Shown piece after piece: positions 1-8,729 of a stretch of DNA of 64,000 nt. This DNA comes from Anaerococcus marasmi. Its GTDB lineage: Bacteria > Bacillota > Clostridia > Tissierellales > Peptoniphilaceae. The notes beneath the pieces are model-generated. The model was given only the letters and a program-made list of their open reading frames with translations, was not told the origin of the DNA and did not search any database. Where the stretch lies: contig NZ_OLMF01000004.1 in assembly GCF_900290195.1 (NCBI RefSeq), positions 1,105,501 to 1,169,500 of the forward strand, in the 5' to 3' direction. A program made the position numbers and the translations under genes. Position 1 is the stretch's first letter. Every line of letters begins with the position of its first letter.

Positions 1-2
1 AT

Positions 3-578
3 ATTTTAAATAATGATGAATGGATAAAGAAATACGATTTTTATAAAGGTTTTATGGAATCGATTTATTATGACAAGCTAGTAGAAGCCTACGAGAAATT
101 AAATTACGATATACTTTTTGTATCGAATATTCACGGCAAAAATCACATAGAAAGGGTAATCTTTTACTCTGTCCTCCTAGCCTATGCCTACAAGCTAGAT
201 GATGACGATACTTATATATTAATCAACGCTGCAAGCTTACACGATACCCAAAGGCAAAACGACGGATGGGACACAGAGCATGGACAAAGGGCTGCCGAGA
301 AGTCTACCCCTTACGCTCACGACCTTAAGGAAAGTGACCTAGATATTCTAAGGGCAGTAATCGCTGCCCACTCCAGGGAAGATGAGATAATGGATGAGAC
401 TATAAGAGAATTTGTGAAAGAAAGTGACTTCGATAGGGCAAAAGTCCTTTCCAAATACTTCAAGGATGCCGACGGTCTAGATAGAGTTAGGATCAATCAC
501 CTAGACCCAGCCTATCTAAGAAATGATTTTTCGAAAGGGCTTGTCGACTTTGCCTATGAGTTTTATGAGAACTTCTAA
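3..578 (+). CDS. HD-domain phosphohydrolase, 5' end cut by the window
   Basis: The product looks like a small HD-superfamily metal-dependent phosphohydrolase. Visible motifs are an N-terminal H-x-x-H style segment (HGKNHIERV), the metal-binding HD pair in SLHDTQR, a following AAHS histidine and a late DADGLDR aspartate, in the usual HD order. An ATG exists at 54, but the frame is open back to base 3 with no stop (it reads ILNNDEWIKKYDFYKGF before that Met) and no clear ribosome site precedes 54, so the real start probably lies outside the window. The substrate is unknown. It is followed after about 70 bp by a separately promoted peptidase gene. Confidence 0.75.
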   Translation: MLNNDEWIKKYDFYKGFMESIYYDKLVEAYEKLNYDILFVSNIHGKNHIERVIFYSVLLAYAYKLDDDDTYILINAASLHDTQRQNDGWDTEHGQRAAEKSTPYAHDLKESDLDILRAVIAAHSREDEIMDETIREFVKESDFDRAKVLSKYFKDADGLDRVRINHLDPAYLRNDFSKGLVDFAYEFYENF

Positions 579-645
579 ATTTCTCCTTAATTAATTAGCA
601 ATCTATGCTATAATAGATATAGAGATTATTGCAAGGAGAATACTA

Positions 646-1722
646 GTGAATTTTAAGAAGAGATTATTAACAAAAAGTCTTATCCTAGCTGGCCTTATCT
701 TAGCCTATCCAAAAACAACCCAAGCTGATAGCATAATGTTAGATAGGGAAAAGACTGAAGGAGTGAATGTAAGAAGTGAAAAGTCAAACTATGCTGAAAT
801 ATTAGGAGGCATAGAAGACTTTACGAGATATGAAATAAAGGCAGAAGATGAGTTCTGGTATACTATAGACTTTGAAGGAGAAAAGTCCTACGTGGGAAAG
901 GACTGGTTTTATAGATTAAAGGATGTCAAAGTCTTAAAGACTTGCGATCTAAAGACCGCTCCAGACAAAAACGCCAAAAACAAGAATCCCTATAGCTTAT
1001 TTAGCCCAACTAAGCTTACTATCCTAGACTTTGTGGAAGGCACAGACTATGTAAAGGTCGCCTACAATCCAAAAGATGCTAAGAATAAAAAGATTAATAT
1101 TGATGAAAATGATAAGCTAAAAGACAAAGACGTAGATATGGACGAGCAAGTAGGTTTCGTTAAGATTTCAAGTCTCGACTTATCCAAAAGAGATAAGAAA
1201 TATATAGAAAAGCTTAAGGAAAACTACAAAAAGCTCAACGAAACTAAGGAAAAATATGAAAGGCTAGAGGAAGAAGAAAACCAGGAAGAAGAAGTAGTCT
1301 ATGAAGTTATCTATGTGACCTACTTTACCGACGATGACGGTGAGGTCATAGAAAGTGACGATTCTCAAATCGGTAAGAGTATCTACAACTACGCCCTAGA
1401 CTACGTAGGAAGCCCATATGTCTTTGGAGGAGTCTCCAAAGAAAACGGAATAGATTGCTCTGGTCTAGTCCTAAGAGCCTACGAAAACTATGGATTTGCC
1501 CTCCCTCACCTTGCCAAAAGCCAGGCAGAATATGGAGAAACTATTGCCTTTGGAGAAGAAAAGGCAGGAGACTTGGTATTTTTCGGATCAAGCTATTACG
1601 ATATCTACCATGTAGGAATAGCAGATGGTATGGGCAACATGGTCCACGCAGCAAGCCCAGGCCAGGGAGTAATAGTAAGCCCAATCAACGATCCATTTGT
1701 AATCAAGAGAATTTTTGAATAA
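646..1722 (+). CDS. Secreted SH3 / NlpC-P60 peptidoglycan hydrolase
   Basis: A secreted cell-wall endopeptidase of 358 residues. It starts at a GTG supported by an AAGGAG site seven bases upstream. Residues 1-28 form a signal peptide ending in TQADS. A bacterial SH3-like segment (about 33-95) and a second SH3-like stretch (about 96-180) are followed by a charged coiled linker (about 185-220). The C-terminal NlpC/P60 domain (about 243-358) has catalytic Cys271 in DCSGLV and His322 in YHVGIA, with His334 likely the third residue. NlpC/P60 enzymes usually cut gamma-D-Glu to diamino-acid bonds in stem peptides. A TATAAT at 609-614 is a plausible -10, and a strong terminator follows, so the gene is probably monocistronic. 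Confidence 0.9.
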   Translation: MNFKKRLLTKSLILAGLILAYPKTTQADSIMLDREKTEGVNVRSEKSNYAEILGGIEDFTRYEIKAEDEFWYTIDFEGEKSYVGKDWFYRLKDVKVLKTCDLKTAPDKNAKNKNPYSLFSPTKLTILDFVEGTDYVKVAYNPKDAKNKKINIDENDKLKDKDVDMDEQVGFVKISSLDLSKRDKKYIEKLKENYKKLNETKEKYERLEEEENQEEEVVYEVIYVTYFTDDDGEVIESDDSQIGKSIYNYALDYVGSPYVFGGVSKENGIDCSGLVLRAYENYGFALPHLAKSQAEYGETIAFGEEKAGDLVFFGSSYYDIYHVGIADGMGNMVHAASPGQGVIVSPINDPFVIKRIFE

Positions 1723-1761
1723 TTAAAGTATAATAAAGACGTGTGATAAGTATTTTTATCC

Positions 1762-1790
1762 AGAGCCCTCCTAGAAGAGGGCTTTTGCTT
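1762..1790 (+). terminator. Intrinsic terminator of the NlpC/P60 gene
   Basis: A perfect 7-bp stem (AGCCCTC 1764-1770 with GAGGGCT 1777-1783) with a six-base loop is followed by a T-rich tail. Confidence 0.85.
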
Positions 1791-1807
1791 TGTTAATTTT
1801 CACAAAA

Positions 1808-1861
1808 TAAAAGCAAATCCAATTAAAGGCTAAAAAGTCTTTTGCTAAAGGATTTGCTTTT
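1808..1861 (-). terminator. Hairpin terminator of the acyltransferase operon
   Basis: A 12-bp perfect inverted repeat (AAAAGCAAATCC 1809-1820 with its complement 1850-1861) lies just past the stop of the leftward gene. T-rich sequence follows on the minus strand. Confidence 0.75.
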
Positions 1862-1884
1862 CTATTAATTCATTCTAAGGTAAC

Positions 1885-3663
1885 CTACTTTCCTTCCTTT
1901 TTGCTCGATTCAAGTATGGCCTTTTGAAGTAACTTGTTGTAGGCATCGTAGGCATCCTTTATTCCGTAGAAGTGGACTCCGTCCGTTCCTTCGTAGTACT
2001 CAGGATGGTCCATGGCTTCTTCTTCCCAAGGCATGTATGTTATAAATTTATATTTATCAGCGATTTTTTTCATAGCTAGACTTACCCTATGAGGATGATT
2101 GTATCTATCGTCGAAGCAGGAGACAAGAACTAGCTTAGTCTTTTCAGGAAGGATCTTGACTAATCTTTCAAGAGATCCTTCCGGATCTTCTACAGCGTTG
2201 GTCCCAAGAGATAAGACCACTATTTCTCCAAGTCTTCCTTCCTTCTTGTATTCTTCAATAATATCAGGAGCTGTCTCTAGGAGCCTATATCCTTCGGCAT
2301 CTACAGAAGTCCCCGGAATTTTCTCTTCTATATACTCCCTATTTCCCAAAAGCACAGAATCTCCAATTATTGTCGTAGTCACTTCTTTATCTTTTAGGAT
2401 TTCGTCGGGGTTTTCGTCCTCGTAGATTTGTTTGTCGATTTCCTCTTTGTTCTTATCTATTTGTCCCAGGTCTTGTTTAAGTGATGAAATCCAAATTTGT
2501 TTTTCAAGACTTACCATATCATCTGACGCGTAGGATAGGCCTATGGCACTTACGAAAGAAATTACCATGACACTTACGAGTGTGATTATCCTCGCCCTCG
2601 TGCTTGGATCTATCTTAAATATCCTAAGGTCAATCTCCTCTCCCTTAAAGATTGGCTCGAAGATATGATAGTTTATCATAACAAGAATTCCTGTTACTAT
2701 GATTGTCATAAGGAGGGCTGTCGGTTTGTCAAAGGCACTTTCCATTATAACAAAAACTGGCCAGTGGAGGAGGTAAATCGAGTAGGTGTATGGGGCTATT
2801 TTCTTAACTGGCCTTACTTCTTCTATCTCTTCATTCGATACAGCTGCAAGGATTGCAATAATTGTAAGAAGGTCTGTTAGGAAAAATCCTAATATATAGG
2901 TGATCTTCATATCGTATGATAGGCTAAAGGACATAAGTAAAATTATAAGTCCTGCCCCAAGGCTTGCTTCTTTGTAAGGGATTTTCCTATAGCCAAATCT
3001 TTTGACAAAACATGCTACAAAGGCTCCCATAAAGAAGGAAGATAGCCTTGTAAAATCAGAAAAGTAAACAAAGGACCTATTTTTATCAAGCACGGTCATC
3101 CCTATGGTAAGGCCTAGACTTAGGATATAGAGGATTAGGCTTGTTAGGAAAAACCTATTGGAGAAGGTCTTTTTTACATTTTTACTCCCCTTGCTAGTCT
3201 TATATATGAAGTTGGTAAGTATGGGCCAAAGCAGATAGAAGTGGACTTCTATAGCGAGAAACCAAGTGTGAAGAAAGAGGTGTTTGACAAATTGTGACTC
3301 GTAGCTTCCTCCAGAAAGTATCTCGTAATAATTACTAGTAAAGGAAAGACTTGCTATAAACTGGTCAAAATAAGAGACTGTGAAGTCCTTATTTATAGCA
3401 AAGGCCATAAGGCTTACTACAAAGATCATGAATAGGACTCCAGGAAAGATCCTTATAAATCTCTTCTTGTAATAGGATACAAGATCGATTTTCTCATCCT
3501 TATAGACTTCATCCAAAAGATGAAAGCTTACCAGAAAGCCCGAGAGGACAAACATTATATTTACTCCCAAAAATCCTGCTGGAAGGATTTCCTTGAAGAT
3601 ATGATAAATTAAAATTATAGATATTCCATAGACACGGAGATAATCTAGACCCTTAATTCTCAT
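1885..3663 (-). CDS. OatA-like membrane acyltransferase with SGNH domain
   Basis: A 592-residue, two-domain O-acyltransferase. Residues 1 to about 345 form an acyltransferase-3 membrane domain with about ten helices, a conserved His at 21 near the N terminus, and an HTWFLAIE segment at 132-139. A further helix (about 359-377) leads to a charged extracytoplasmic linker. The C-terminal SGNH-hydrolase domain has GDS at 434-436, a LGTNA block near 486 and the catalytic DGVH at 561-564. This arrangement matches OatA enzymes that acetylate muramic acid and confer lysozyme resistance, though other surface glycans are possible acceptors. Its start overlaps the end of the MORN gene by 11 bp, so the two are translationally linked. 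Confidence 0.85.
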   Translation of the reverse strand: MRIKGLDYLRVYGISIILIYHIFKEILPAGFLGVNIMFVLSGFLVSFHLLDEVYKDEKIDLVSYYKKRFIRIFPGVLFMIFVVSLMAFAINKDFTVSYFDQFIASLSFTSNYYEILSGGSYESQFVKHLFLHTWFLAIEVHFYLLWPILTNFIYKTSKGSKNVKKTFSNRFFLTSLILYILSLGLTIGMTVLDKNRSFVYFSDFTRLSSFFMGAFVACFVKRFGYRKIPYKEASLGAGLIILLMSFSLSYDMKITYILGFFLTDLLTIIAILAAVSNEEIEEVRPVKKIAPYTYSIYLLHWPVFVIMESAFDKPTALLMTIIVTGILVMINYHIFEPIFKGEEIDLRIFKIDPSTRARIITLVSVMVISFVSAIGLSYASDDMVSLEKQIWISSLKQDLGQIDKNKEEIDKQIYEDENPDEILKDKEVTTTIIGDSVLLGNREYIEEKIPGTSVDAEGYRLLETAPDIIEEYKKEGRLGEIVVLSLGTNAVEDPEGSLERLVKILPEKTKLVLVSCFDDRYNHPHRVSLAMKKIADKYKFITYMPWEEEAMDHPEYYEGTDGVHFYGIKDAYDAYNKLLQKAILESSKKEGK

Positions 3664-4015
3664 CTTCTACTTCCTCCCATTTCCCATTTGTCTTCTTGTA
3701 AATTCTTCCATCATTAAACTTAATCTTAACCTGGCCCTTTTCCTTTATATAATAAAAGCTATCGCCTATAAAGACTCCATCTTTTCCGATTCTGCCCTTA
3801 TCGAAGTCTCCCTTATAGATACCTTCTTTAGTCTTTAGGACTCCCTTTCCTTGAAACTTCCCTTGGTAGAGATCTCCTGTATAGGTTAAATCATCGGTCA
3901 GCCTATAATCTGTGACAGCTTTTGTCTTTGGCCTTCCTATTGTATAGATTCCTCCGAGGATAAAAACTCCTAGAGAGAATTTAGCAAAATATTCTAAAAA
4001 CTTCTTATATTCCAT
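3653..4015 (-). CDS. Membrane-anchored MORN-repeat protein
   Basis: A small protein of about 120 residues with an N-terminal membrane segment (FSLGVFILGGIYTIG) followed by MORN-like beta-hairpin repeats: YTGDLYQGKFQGKGVLK, then IYKGDFDKGRIGKDGVF, then a degenerate third. A longer reading from 4054 exists, but the ATG at 4015 is preferred because it falls one base after the aldolase stop and has a GGAAG-type ribosome site at proper distance. MORN repeats often act as scaffolds at membranes. The position between threonine aldolase and the OatA-like enzyme suggests an envelope role, but no specific function can be assigned. Confidence 0.7.
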   Translation of the reverse strand: MEYKKFLEYFAKFSLGVFILGGIYTIGRPKTKAVTDYRLTDDLTYTGDLYQGKFQGKGVLKTKEGIYKGDFDKGRIGKDGVFIGDSFYYIKEKGQVKIKFNDGRIYKKTNGKWEEVEDEN

Positions 4016-4016
4016 A

Positions 4017-5030
4017 TTAAATCTCTTCCAAAAATCCCCTAACGTCCTTCTCACTTGTTCTAAATGTTGTTACAAGTCTTACGATATTGCTATCTTCTTG
4101 CTTATCCATCACTTCAAATTGGGCAAGCTTTTGCCATCTTTCTAGATCCTCATCACTTAAGTTTACAAATATCTGATTGGACTCGAAGGGATAAGTAAGC
4201 TTATAACCCTTTGCTTCAATTCCCGAAGAGAGCTTTTTGGCCATAGCGAATGCCTTCCTGCTTCCTCTTAAGTAAAAGTCTTCTTCTTCAAAGACTCTCT
4301 CCCACATGATTCCAGATATGAAGCCCTTGGCAAACATGGCTCCCTTTTGTTTGATTAGCTTTAGGCTATCTTTTTTGAGCTTATCATTTACTATGACTAG
4401 GGCTTCTCCAAAAGGAAATCCTGCCTTGGTTCCTCCAAGATAGAATATATCGCACATAGTAGTCAAATCTTTCAAAGTATAATCGCACTTTTCACTGACG
4501 AGGGCTGCCGCAAGCCTTGCCCCGTCTATGAAAAGATACATATCGTGGGCCTTACAGAAATCATATAAATCCATAATTTCAGCCTTGGTGTAGACTTCTC
4601 CAAGCTCTGTGGTATTGGATATATATACCTTTCTAGGTCTTGTACTAAATTCAGTATCAAACTTTTCAAGCTCTTTTTCTAGGATATGGCGATTTAATTT
4701 TCCTGAATCTGAATGACAAAGCTCGACCTTAAGGCCTGTCGCCTCAATTGATCCTGCCTCATGGCCCTTGATATGGCCGGTTTCTAGGGCAAAGATTGAG
4801 TCTTGTTGGCGCATATCAAGACTTAAGCCTACGATATTGGCAGAAGTTCCTCCTGGGATAAAGTGAATATCTACACTAGAGTCCCCCAGAGCTTTTCTAA
4901 TTAGGTCTCTGGCCTTTTCACAGTGATCGTCGAATCCGTAGCCTATATTTGCTTCATCTATTTTTTCTTTTAAAGCATCCAGGATTTCTGGATAGCATAT
5001 CGAATTATAATCATTAACAAAAAAATACAT
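4017..5030 (-). CDS. ltaE: Low-specificity L-threonine aldolase
   Basis: A PLP-dependent fold-type I enzyme of 337 residues that cleaves L-threonine or L-allo-threonine to glycine and acetaldehyde. The N terminus (NDYNSICYPEILDAL), the FIPGGTSANIVGL segment, the ISNTTELGEVY block and LFIDGARLAAAL are typical of the family. The PLP-binding lysine lies in LGGTKAGFPFGEAL. Length is normal. An AGGAG site precedes the ATG, with a TATAAT-like element further upstream. It leads a three-gene leftward unit with the MORN protein and the acyltransferase. Beta-eliminating lyases are a related family, but the motifs favour aldolase. Confidence 0.88.
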   Translation of the reverse strand: MYFFVNDYNSICYPEILDALKEKIDEANIGYGFDDHCEKARDLIRKALGDSSVDIHFIPGGTSANIVGLSLDMRQQDSIFALETGHIKGHEAGSIEATGLKVELCHSDSGKLNRHILEKELEKFDTEFSTRPRKVYISNTTELGEVYTKAEIMDLYDFCKAHDMYLFIDGARLAAALVSEKCDYTLKDLTTMCDIFYLGGTKAGFPFGEALVIVNDKLKKDSLKLIKQKGAMFAKGFISGIMWERVFEEEDFYLRGSRKAFAMAKKLSSGIEAKGYKLTYPFESNQIFVNLSDEDLERWQKLAQFEVMDKQEDSNIVRLVTTFRTSEKDVRGFLEEI

Positions 5031-5084
5031 AAAAACTCCTTTCCTATATTATAACAAAGTAAGAAAGATTTTGGGAGTTTTTCT

Positions 5085-5115
5085 AAAATAAAAACAGACT
5101 CTTAATGAGCCTGTT
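5085..5115 (-). terminator. Terminator after the zinc-ribbon protein
   Basis: A 9-bp stem with one G-U pair (5093-5101 with 5107-5115) is followed on the minus strand by TTTTTATTTT. Confidence 0.85.
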
Positions 5116-5132
5116 CTTATCTAAATACATCC

Positions 5133-6572
5133 TTATCTAAATACATCTGCGTCAAATTCCAACTCCCCACCAACTATGTTGGCCTTGATAGGGTCCTTGC
5201 TGAAGGATTTGATATCTAAAGTTAGGGTGTTATTATCCTTGGACCACTTTCCTGTATAGACAGTAGAGCCAGTTTCTAGTTTTACATTTTTGTCATTATC
5301 TAAAAACAAGCTATAGCCTTCAAGGAAATAGTAGCCTGCAGGCTCTTCCTTGGCCTCGAAGTTGTCGTAGTAGGTTAAGCCGTCGACTTTGAGATTACCA
5401 TCATTTAAATAGCTTAAAAGATCATCTACTAGGGCAAAGCCCTCATAGGATATATCATAGTAGGTGTCTGTCTTATCATCTAGGCTTCTGTGAATAAGAC
5501 CATCTCTTACTAGTTCTATACCATTTTCCTTATCGATTAAGCCTATATAATAGTCAAAGGCCTTGGTCATATCTCCAATTTTTTCCTTGCTATTGATCTT
5601 ATAGACATAAATTTCATCATTACTTCTTTTGGCCTTGCCCATAAATTCATGGCTGGTAACTGAGGTTAGTTCACTTCCCCCAATATGATCTTTTATATAC
5701 TTGCTAAACTTATCCTTCTTATCATCAGATGCCTGATTATTTTCTTCCTTTTCTTCTTTATCGTCCTCTTCTTCCTTGTCCTCTTCCTTTTTATCTTCTT
5801 CTTTTTTCTGATTGTCTTTTTTATCTTCCTCGCTAGGAGTCTCATCTGGACTAGGCGACCCTTGTTTTTCTTTAAGGCCTTCTACTTGGTAGTCTCTAGC
5901 CTGGTTGGTAAATTCTATATTAAAGTCTTTAGCCTTGTCATAATTAATAGTTATTGTAATATTTACAAGATCTCCATTACTAAGACCATGCTCCTTACTT
6001 ACACCAAAGCTGGTGTTTTTTTCCAATTCATCTATCAATCTTGCTGTTGAGACCTGCTCCTTGCTTTTTCTATCATAGATTCTTCCCTCGTAGTCGTTTA
6101 TGAAGCTTTCCTTATCATATTTAATATCAAGGCCTCCATCTCCATTTTCTCCTACAGCACTGATGCTTAGATAGTAGTTTAGGTCAATATTTACTTCTTC
6201 TATTTGGGAATCCTTGTATTTTTTGAAGCCAAAAAAAGCCACGAGAGTCACAAGAATAGCTAGTAGGGCTGTAGCGATTAGCTTTTTAGTCTTATTCTCC
6301 TTGGGAGGACCTAGCTCTTCTAAAAGCTCGTTGATGTCTTTATAGATTTCTTCCTCATCTTCATCATAATAGTCATCATCGTCTATTAGGTCTTCTTCAG
6401 CCGATAAGTCGTCTTCTGATTCGTCTTCTATATTTTTATCTTCTAAAAGCTCGTCCTTACTTTCTTCTCGACTTTCTTCTAAATCTTCTTCTCTCAGGTT
6501 CGTTTCCTCGCCACAAAAAGGGCAGACCTTGGAGTTTTCTTCTATCTCTTTATTGCAATTTTTACATTTCAT
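5133..6572 (-). CDS. Zinc-ribbon, acidic-linker, single-pass membrane protein
   Basis: A 479-residue protein of unknown function. It opens with a zinc ribbon (C3, C6, C17, C20). A very acidic Glu/Asp/Ser-rich segment (about 27-86) follows, then one transmembrane helix (about 98-115). The rest is extracytoplasmic, with a second low-complexity charged stretch near 240-280 separating two globular parts. The C-terminal part ends in short beta-strands reminiscent of DUF4352/lipocalin-type surface domains, but I do not recognise it. The topology (zinc ribbon inside, folded domains outside) resembles zinc-ribbon membrane proteins common in Firmicutes envelopes. It is followed by its own terminator. 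Confidence 0.75.
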   Translation of the reverse strand: MKCKNCNKEIEENSKVCPFCGEETNLREEDLEESREESKDELLEDKNIEDESEDDLSAEEDLIDDDDYYDEDEEEIYKDINELLEELGPPKENKTKKLIATALLAILVTLVAFFGFKKYKDSQIEEVNIDLNYYLSISAVGENGDGGLDIKYDKESFINDYEGRIYDRKSKEQVSTARLIDELEKNTSFGVSKEHGLSNGDLVNITITINYDKAKDFNIEFTNQARDYQVEGLKEKQGSPSPDETPSEEDKKDNQKKEEDKKEEDKEEEDDKEEKEENNQASDDKKDKFSKYIKDHIGGSELTSVTSHEFMGKAKRSNDEIYVYKINSKEKIGDMTKAFDYYIGLIDKENGIELVRDGLIHRSLDDKTDTYYDISYEGFALVDDLLSYLNDGNLKVDGLTYYDNFEAKEEPAGYYFLEGYSLFLDNDKNVKLETGSTVYTGKWSKDNNTLTLDIKSFSKDPIKANIVGGELEFDADVFR

Positions 6573-6582
6573 ACTCTCTCCT

Positions 6583-6607
6583 AAAAATAGGCCCCCTTAT
6601 GGAGGCC
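6583..6607 (-). terminator. Terminator of the nucleoside transporter operon
   Basis: A 7-bp GC-rich stem (6590-6596 with 6601-6607) with a TTAT loop is followed on the minus strand by TATTTTTAG. It closes the importer operon directly in front of the next gene. Confidence 0.8.
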
Positions 6608-6624
6608 CAAAATTTTCTTATATT

Positions 6625-7563
6625 TTATATATCTTCTACTGTAAAGTAAGGCTTGCCGCTTGCCTTTGGCGCGTAGCTCTTTCCCTTAAATATTATAAGG
6701 ATAAGTAGGGTTGCGATGTATGGGATCATTGAAATAAATTCTATCGGTATGCCTATTGAGGTTGAACCTAGGTAGGTTGCAATAGCCTGGGCTAAGCCAA
6801 AGAATAAGGATCCTACAAGCACTCCCTGTGGCTTCCAGTTACCAAATATTACAGTAACAAGGGCGATGTAGCCTTGACCTGCGATTAGGGTTGGAGAGAA
6901 GGATGAAACTACTGCAAGAGACATGCTCGCTCCTCCAAGGCCAGCCATAAATCCAGAAAATATAACTGAAAGATATCTTACCTTTACAACATTGATATTT
7001 AAGCTCTCACTTGCCTTTGGATGCTCTCCAACTGATATTACCCTAAGGCCTATTTTAGTCTTATATAAAACCACATACAAAACTAGAACCATGATTAGTG
7101 ATAAATATACTGTCGCATATTGGCCAAATATATTGTCAAAGACTTGATTAGAAGAGATTCCCCTAAAAAGCCTTGGTATCTTGTTTTCTAGTGGGATTGA
7201 TGGAGTTTGGGTTGCTCCATTAAAGAACAATCTCGAAAGGAAAAGCGCAAGACCAGGTGCTAGGGTATTTATTGCAATACCCGATATAGTCTGATCTCCA
7301 GCAAGACTTACAGAGATAAAGGCATGGATTAAGCCAAAGAAAGCTCCAGCAAGCCCTCCTCCTAATAGAGCTAGCCAAGGATTACCTACATAGTAGCCTA
7401 GGACCGCACCAGTTAGGGCTCCTATAGTCATCATTCCCTCAAGACCGATATTTACAACACCGGATTTTTCACTCATCATTCCGCCAAGTCCAGTAAGTAG
7501 AACTGGGGCAGCATTTGAGAAGGTATTTCCTATGATTAGGGCTAGAATTGTAAAATTAATCAT
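6625..7563 (-). CDS. Nucleoside ABC transporter permease (NupQ-like)
   Basis: An integral membrane permease of 312 residues with about nine hydrophobic helices, of the branched-chain/ribose permease family. The opening (NTFSNAAPVLLTGLGGMMSEKSGVVNIGLEGMM) carries the hallmark SGVVNIGLEG. The family is also shown by the coupling-helix region around VGEHPKASESLNI. In Bacillus-type systems it pairs with a second, longer permease to import purine nucleosides. Its ATG overlaps the stop of the upstream permease by four bases. It is the last gene of the BmpA-ATPase-permease-permease operon. Confidence 0.88.
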   Translation of the reverse strand: MINFTILALIIGNTFSNAAPVLLTGLGGMMSEKSGVVNIGLEGMMTIGALTGAVLGYYVGNPWLALLGGGLAGAFFGLIHAFISVSLAGDQTISGIAINTLAPGLALFLSRLFFNGATQTPSIPLENKIPRLFRGISSNQVFDNIFGQYATVYLSLIMVLVLYVVLYKTKIGLRVISVGEHPKASESLNINVVKVRYLSVIFSGFMAGLGGASMSLAVVSSFSPTLIAGQGYIALVTVIFGNWKPQGVLVGSLFFGLAQAIATYLGSTSIGIPIEFISMIPYIATLLILIIFKGKSYAPKASGKPYFTVEDI

Positions 7564-8729
7564 AATTCCTCCTTCTTTTCTTCTTCTATCTCTTTGCCTA
7601 TATAAGACATGTCTACAGCAGTTTCTTCCTTTCTCTTTTTAGAATTTTTGTTTCTAATTTTAGCTTTAATGATTCTAAATACCAAAGGCACAGCTGTAAA
7701 GAGGATAATAGTTCCTATAATAATTGAGATTATCTCGCTTGGAACTCCCATAGTTCTTTGGAGATTGCCTCCTGCATATTTCAAAGATCCAAAGAAGAGT
7801 CCTGAAAATATTACTCCAATAGGATTATTGGACGCGAGAAGAGAAACCGCTAAGCCATCGAATCCAAAGTTTTGCATGGAAGATAGGATCGATAGGTTGT
7901 AAGTAAAGCCTAAAACTTGGGTCACACCTGCAAGTGAGCAGATTGCTCCAGAGATTGCCATAGATTGGATAATCTTATTTCCTGCGTTGATTCCTCCATA
8001 TTGGCTTGCTTCTTTGTTGAGGCCTACTGCCTTTAGCTCATAACCTAGGGTAGTTTTATTTAGAATATACCAAACAATAATCACAGCAACAATAGCTATA
8101 ATAGTTCCCCAGTGGATTGGAGCCCTAAAAAACTTAGAGAAAAATCCATCGAATCTCTTGGCAGCATCAGTAAATAGGGTAATCTTTGCCTTATCAGCCA
8201 CATTAAAGGAGCTCATAGAGTTCGGTTGCCTAAATCTATAAACTATAAAGTTTTGGAAGTAAAAAGCAATCCAGTTGAGCATGATGGTAGAAATTACCTC
8301 ATGTATTCCAAATTTCGCCTTGATAAAACCTGCTATAGCACCATAAATTGCCCCAATAACCATGGCAAGGACTATGGCTACTATAGGAAGTAGAACTGGA
8401 GGCAGATCTAAATTGTAACCTACAAGAAAGGCTACTATAGTTCCAATTATAAATTGGCCCTCTGCCCCCATATTGAAAAGTCCTGTCTTAAAAGCGAAGG
8501 CAACACCCAGACCTGTCAAGATAATTGGGGTCGATGTTACAATTGCCCATCCCATATTCCTCGGGCTCTTAAATATACCTAGAAATAAATTCCTAAAGCC
8601 CTCTATTGGATCAAATCCTGCTATTACAAGGACCAAGGCTCCTACCAAAAGTCCTAAAAGTATTGATATTATGGTAAAAAGTATCTTGGATGATCCTAAG
8701 CTTTTTTTCTTGTTTACTTTATTTGTCAT
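7560..8729 (-). CDS. Nucleoside ABC transporter permease (NupP-like)
   Basis: The larger permease (389 residues) of the same importer. A basic cytoplasmic N terminus precedes a first helix (about 15-40). The conserved GLGVAFAFKTGLFNMGAEGQF segment follows, then about eight more helices and a charged C-terminal tail (KKRKEET, KKEEL). The coupling loop GLNKEASQYGGIN is of the type that contacts the ATPase. It overlaps the ATPase gene upstream by 11 bp and the second permease downstream by 4 bp, which supports coupled translation and stoichiometric assembly. Confidence 0.88.
   Translation of the reverse strand: MTNKVNKKKSLGSSKILFTIISILLGLLVGALVLVIAGFDPIEGFRNLFLGIFKSPRNMGWAIVTSTPIILTGLGVAFAFKTGLFNMGAEGQFIIGTIVAFLVGYNLDLPPVLLPIVAIVLAMVIGAIYGAIAGFIKAKFGIHEVISTIMLNWIAFYFQNFIVYRFRQPNSMSSFNVADKAKITLFTDAAKRFDGFFSKFFRAPIHWGTIIAIVAVIIVWYILNKTTLGYELKAVGLNKEASQYGGINAGNKIIQSMAISGAICSLAGVTQVLGFTYNLSILSSMQNFGFDGLAVSLLASNNPIGVIFSGLFFGSLKYAGGNLQRTMGVPSEIISIIIGTIILFTAVPLVFRIIKAKIRNKNSKKRKEETAVDMSYIGKEIEEEKKEEL

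Noticed and set aside
1885-3663. Capsule or LPS-type acyltransferase rather than OatA-like
   Set aside because: The attached SGNH domain with GDS and DGVH and the Gram-positive setting make the wall acyltransferase reading stronger, though the acceptor is unproven.
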